Shown: positions 56,501 to 59,500 of the stretch, one piece after another
Layout of the letters: every line of letters starts with the position of its first letter
Numbering within the stretch: position 1 is the first letter of the stretch
Assembly: GCA_026018925.1 (NCBI GenBank)
Contig: JAKSZU010000012.1
Coordinates: 31,614,055-31,678,054, forward strand
Direction: 5' to 3'
DNA: 64,000 bases
DNA from: Tupaia tana
Taxonomy: Eukaryota > Chordata > Mammalia > Scandentia > Tupaiidae
The notes under the pieces: model-generated
Told to the model about the DNA's origin: nothing
Databases searched by the model: none
The model's input: only the letters and a program-made list of their open reading frames with translations
Translations under genes and position numbers: made by a program

Positions 56501-59500
56501 GGTCTCGTCTACATCTGTTAGTGTAGATTGAGAAGAGTTGACAAAATGGGTGCTGATAAGCCCCCCACTTGGCTATTAGTTTCCTTAATTTGTTGTATAC
56601 TAATTTCCTCATTAGGTGAAGAGAAAATGGGATGAGAGACCAGTAGATAAAAAGAGAAATTATATATTAAAATCTCAAGTCTGTACAGACAGTGAGTACA
56701 ACATGTCTGTGGTAGCATTGGTCCCTAAAAGTTCTGTGTAGAGACTCTGTTTCAATTTTTTGTCTTAACAGAATTTTAGAGGGGATTGTTACAGATTAAA
56801 ATGCCTTTGTGCTGTTTTTCTCTATAGCTTCACTGCTTAACATTGTATTTTCTGATTTCCCTCTGATCTTTTAGAGCTCAAGTGGAGAACACAAAAGAAA
56901 ACGAAAGCGCGTACTGAAATCTAAAACCTTTGTGGATGACGAAGGCTGTATGGGTGAGACACAGTTTTGGCTTCCAATCCAGAGATAGATACTAGAAAGA
57001 CACTATAACCCCTCATTGAGCAGCACGTCTCAATCTTTAATGTGCAATGAATCACCTCCGAGTGATGCCAACACTGGCCCATACTTTGAGGAGCAGAGTA
57101 TAGAGAACTCTACAACTAAAGTCAGGACGCTGGGGTTCTTGTTTGGGTCACACAATTAAAAAGTACTGGGATCTTGGCTAAGAGTCATGGCATCTCTGGT
57201 GGAGAGTTTCTTGATCTGTGGAATGGTGGTAAAATGCCCATTTTGCTTAAATGTGGGATCATTATGAAAAAATCGAGTGAGTTAAGGATGTATCTGAAAT
57301 CCCTTTAAAGATGGAAACCCATACTATGAACTTAAGATGGTGTCCTAGACATTGAGAAACATTTGTTCTTTTTTAGAGTGGTTGTTTTAAATCTGATCAG
57401 TAGAAAAGAAGCTCCTACAGATGATTGGGCTCTGAAAGGGAGATCAGAAGTCGTCTTTGGTATTTCGGCCCATTTGTTCTCCAGAGGGGAGTGACTCATC
57501 CAGATGGCTTCCTTTATGTATCTTATTTGTAAGCCATGTTAGGTAAAAGCATGTGCTTGGGATGAAGGCCTAGAGAGGAATAGAATTCAGGCATTGAGTC
57601 ATTGGCTGATTTTTCAGCCATGTTTTAGTTTCTTCTACCATTTTCAACATCAAGCCAGACCTCTGTAGGGCTTTTAGGACTTAGCACTTGAGCCCTAATG
57701 GGATGCTCTGATTCTGCTGCTGTGTTTTGTATTTGGAAAGACTTACAGGTCTGGACTCTTAGATTTCTTCTAGTTGACTAGCCCATGATTGCCATTTCTC
57801 CTTTCTTATGGCACGTGCCACAGAAGATCTAGATGTAGAGAAGGATTTTTTTTTCCTTTCTTGATTTTTCTTGTTCAAATTTCTTTCTTTCTTTTCTTTC
57901 TTTCTTTTTTCTTTCTTTTTTTTTTTTTTTCTTTTTGAGAGGTTTTTGCTATAGGCCACATGCACTTGCCAGAAAGACACAGAGAGACAGAAAGTGAGAA
58001 ATCACCCCCCCCCCCCCGGGGGGGTGGGGGGGATGGCCACACCGCCATCCCTTCTCCATTCTCTTCTTGGTATCTAGGGCACACACGCACACGTGCCCAG
58101 TGTGAGTTTAAGCTACCAGGTCTGGGACTCGAACTGTGGTTGACTACATGGAAGTCCAGCAACATAGCCATTACGCCATCTGCTAGTCCCAAATTTCTAT
58201 CTTTAAAGATCATTTGGCTCTGAAGAATCCACTTTGCCTGGATGGTGTAGTTATAGCTAGCGAGGACATTCTGTTGGTTGGGTACCCTGTCCCATATTTC
58301 CCACCTCCCATTTCTCTGAAAAGGTCTGAGCCAGTATAATTATAGCATATAATTGGAGAATAAAATACCTTACAAGTGGAAATTATGTCTTTTTTAATAT
58401 TAAATTTCTTGTGAACCTATCAATTCTGGACTTTGGGGTTTGTTTGTTTTTGTTTTCAAACTTATAAAAGTTCAAGCCTTTTGGTTTTACCATTAGTGGT
58501 AATATATGTATTTACTGTTCAATTTCATGTTTTTCTTTTTCTTTTAAATTTAAGATGACTGAGACATCAGTACAAGTTTTTTCCTCGTCCTCCTACCCCA
58601 CAACCTCTCTCCCTCAAAATAGTAAAATATATGGCTTTGAGAATTCATTGAGAGTGTCTGGCTAATTACTTATTGGTTTGTTCAAAACATAGTACTCAAG
58701 TTTTGGCCAGGTGTAGGGTGTGGACTTTTGCACTCCTGTCTCTAGACAGGACTGTTAAAGAGCCTTGGACACAACAATGAAAACTGTGCTCACATAGCAC
58801 TTTTTAAAAAAGGTTTTTTAGTCCAAGTCAACCTAATGAATCTTGGCTCTGGTTACCAACAAAGGAGTTCTGCTTTTCTCTCTGCTCAGGCCGTTCCAGA
58901 CATACCGGTGCAGGGGCTGCCCTGTCCTGTCCTGGATCAGATTTGTTTTGTGGGTTTACAAAGCTGGTATTACCCTTTCTGTGAGTTTGCAGCAGGGACT
59001 GGGGAGTTGAGCCCTTCAGATGAGCTTGGGGTGGCTCCCTAGACAAGGGTGGATCTCTAAGAGCAAAGCAGTTGAATAGAAAGGAATTCCAATGTTACCC
59101 ACACAAATCAGCCTCTTTAAATGGCAGCCCAGAAATGTGTCATATTGTTTAGCTGATATGGGCTGTATTTTTAAACTGCAGTCTCCTTTGTCCTATAGTT
59201 CAAAGTAGCTATATCTTTGCATATAGAATCACTGCTCTTAGCTCCTAAGGTATGGAGTGTGCTGCTGAGGAAATTGTGTTGTGCTGCCCTAACTGGTTTT
59301 TAACTCCCCCAAGCAATATATTGCACAAAATTGGCAGTGAGACAGCCAGTAGTTTCACTAATAAATCATGAAATAAAGAGCTAATTAGGACTGAAACGTA
59401 ATCATGTAGACATGCTGCCATGTGAATACAGAACATAGCTTATAAAGGAGCAAAATGCCACCAAATAGTAGTAGTTTGTTTACTTTCTCTATCTGTAGCT

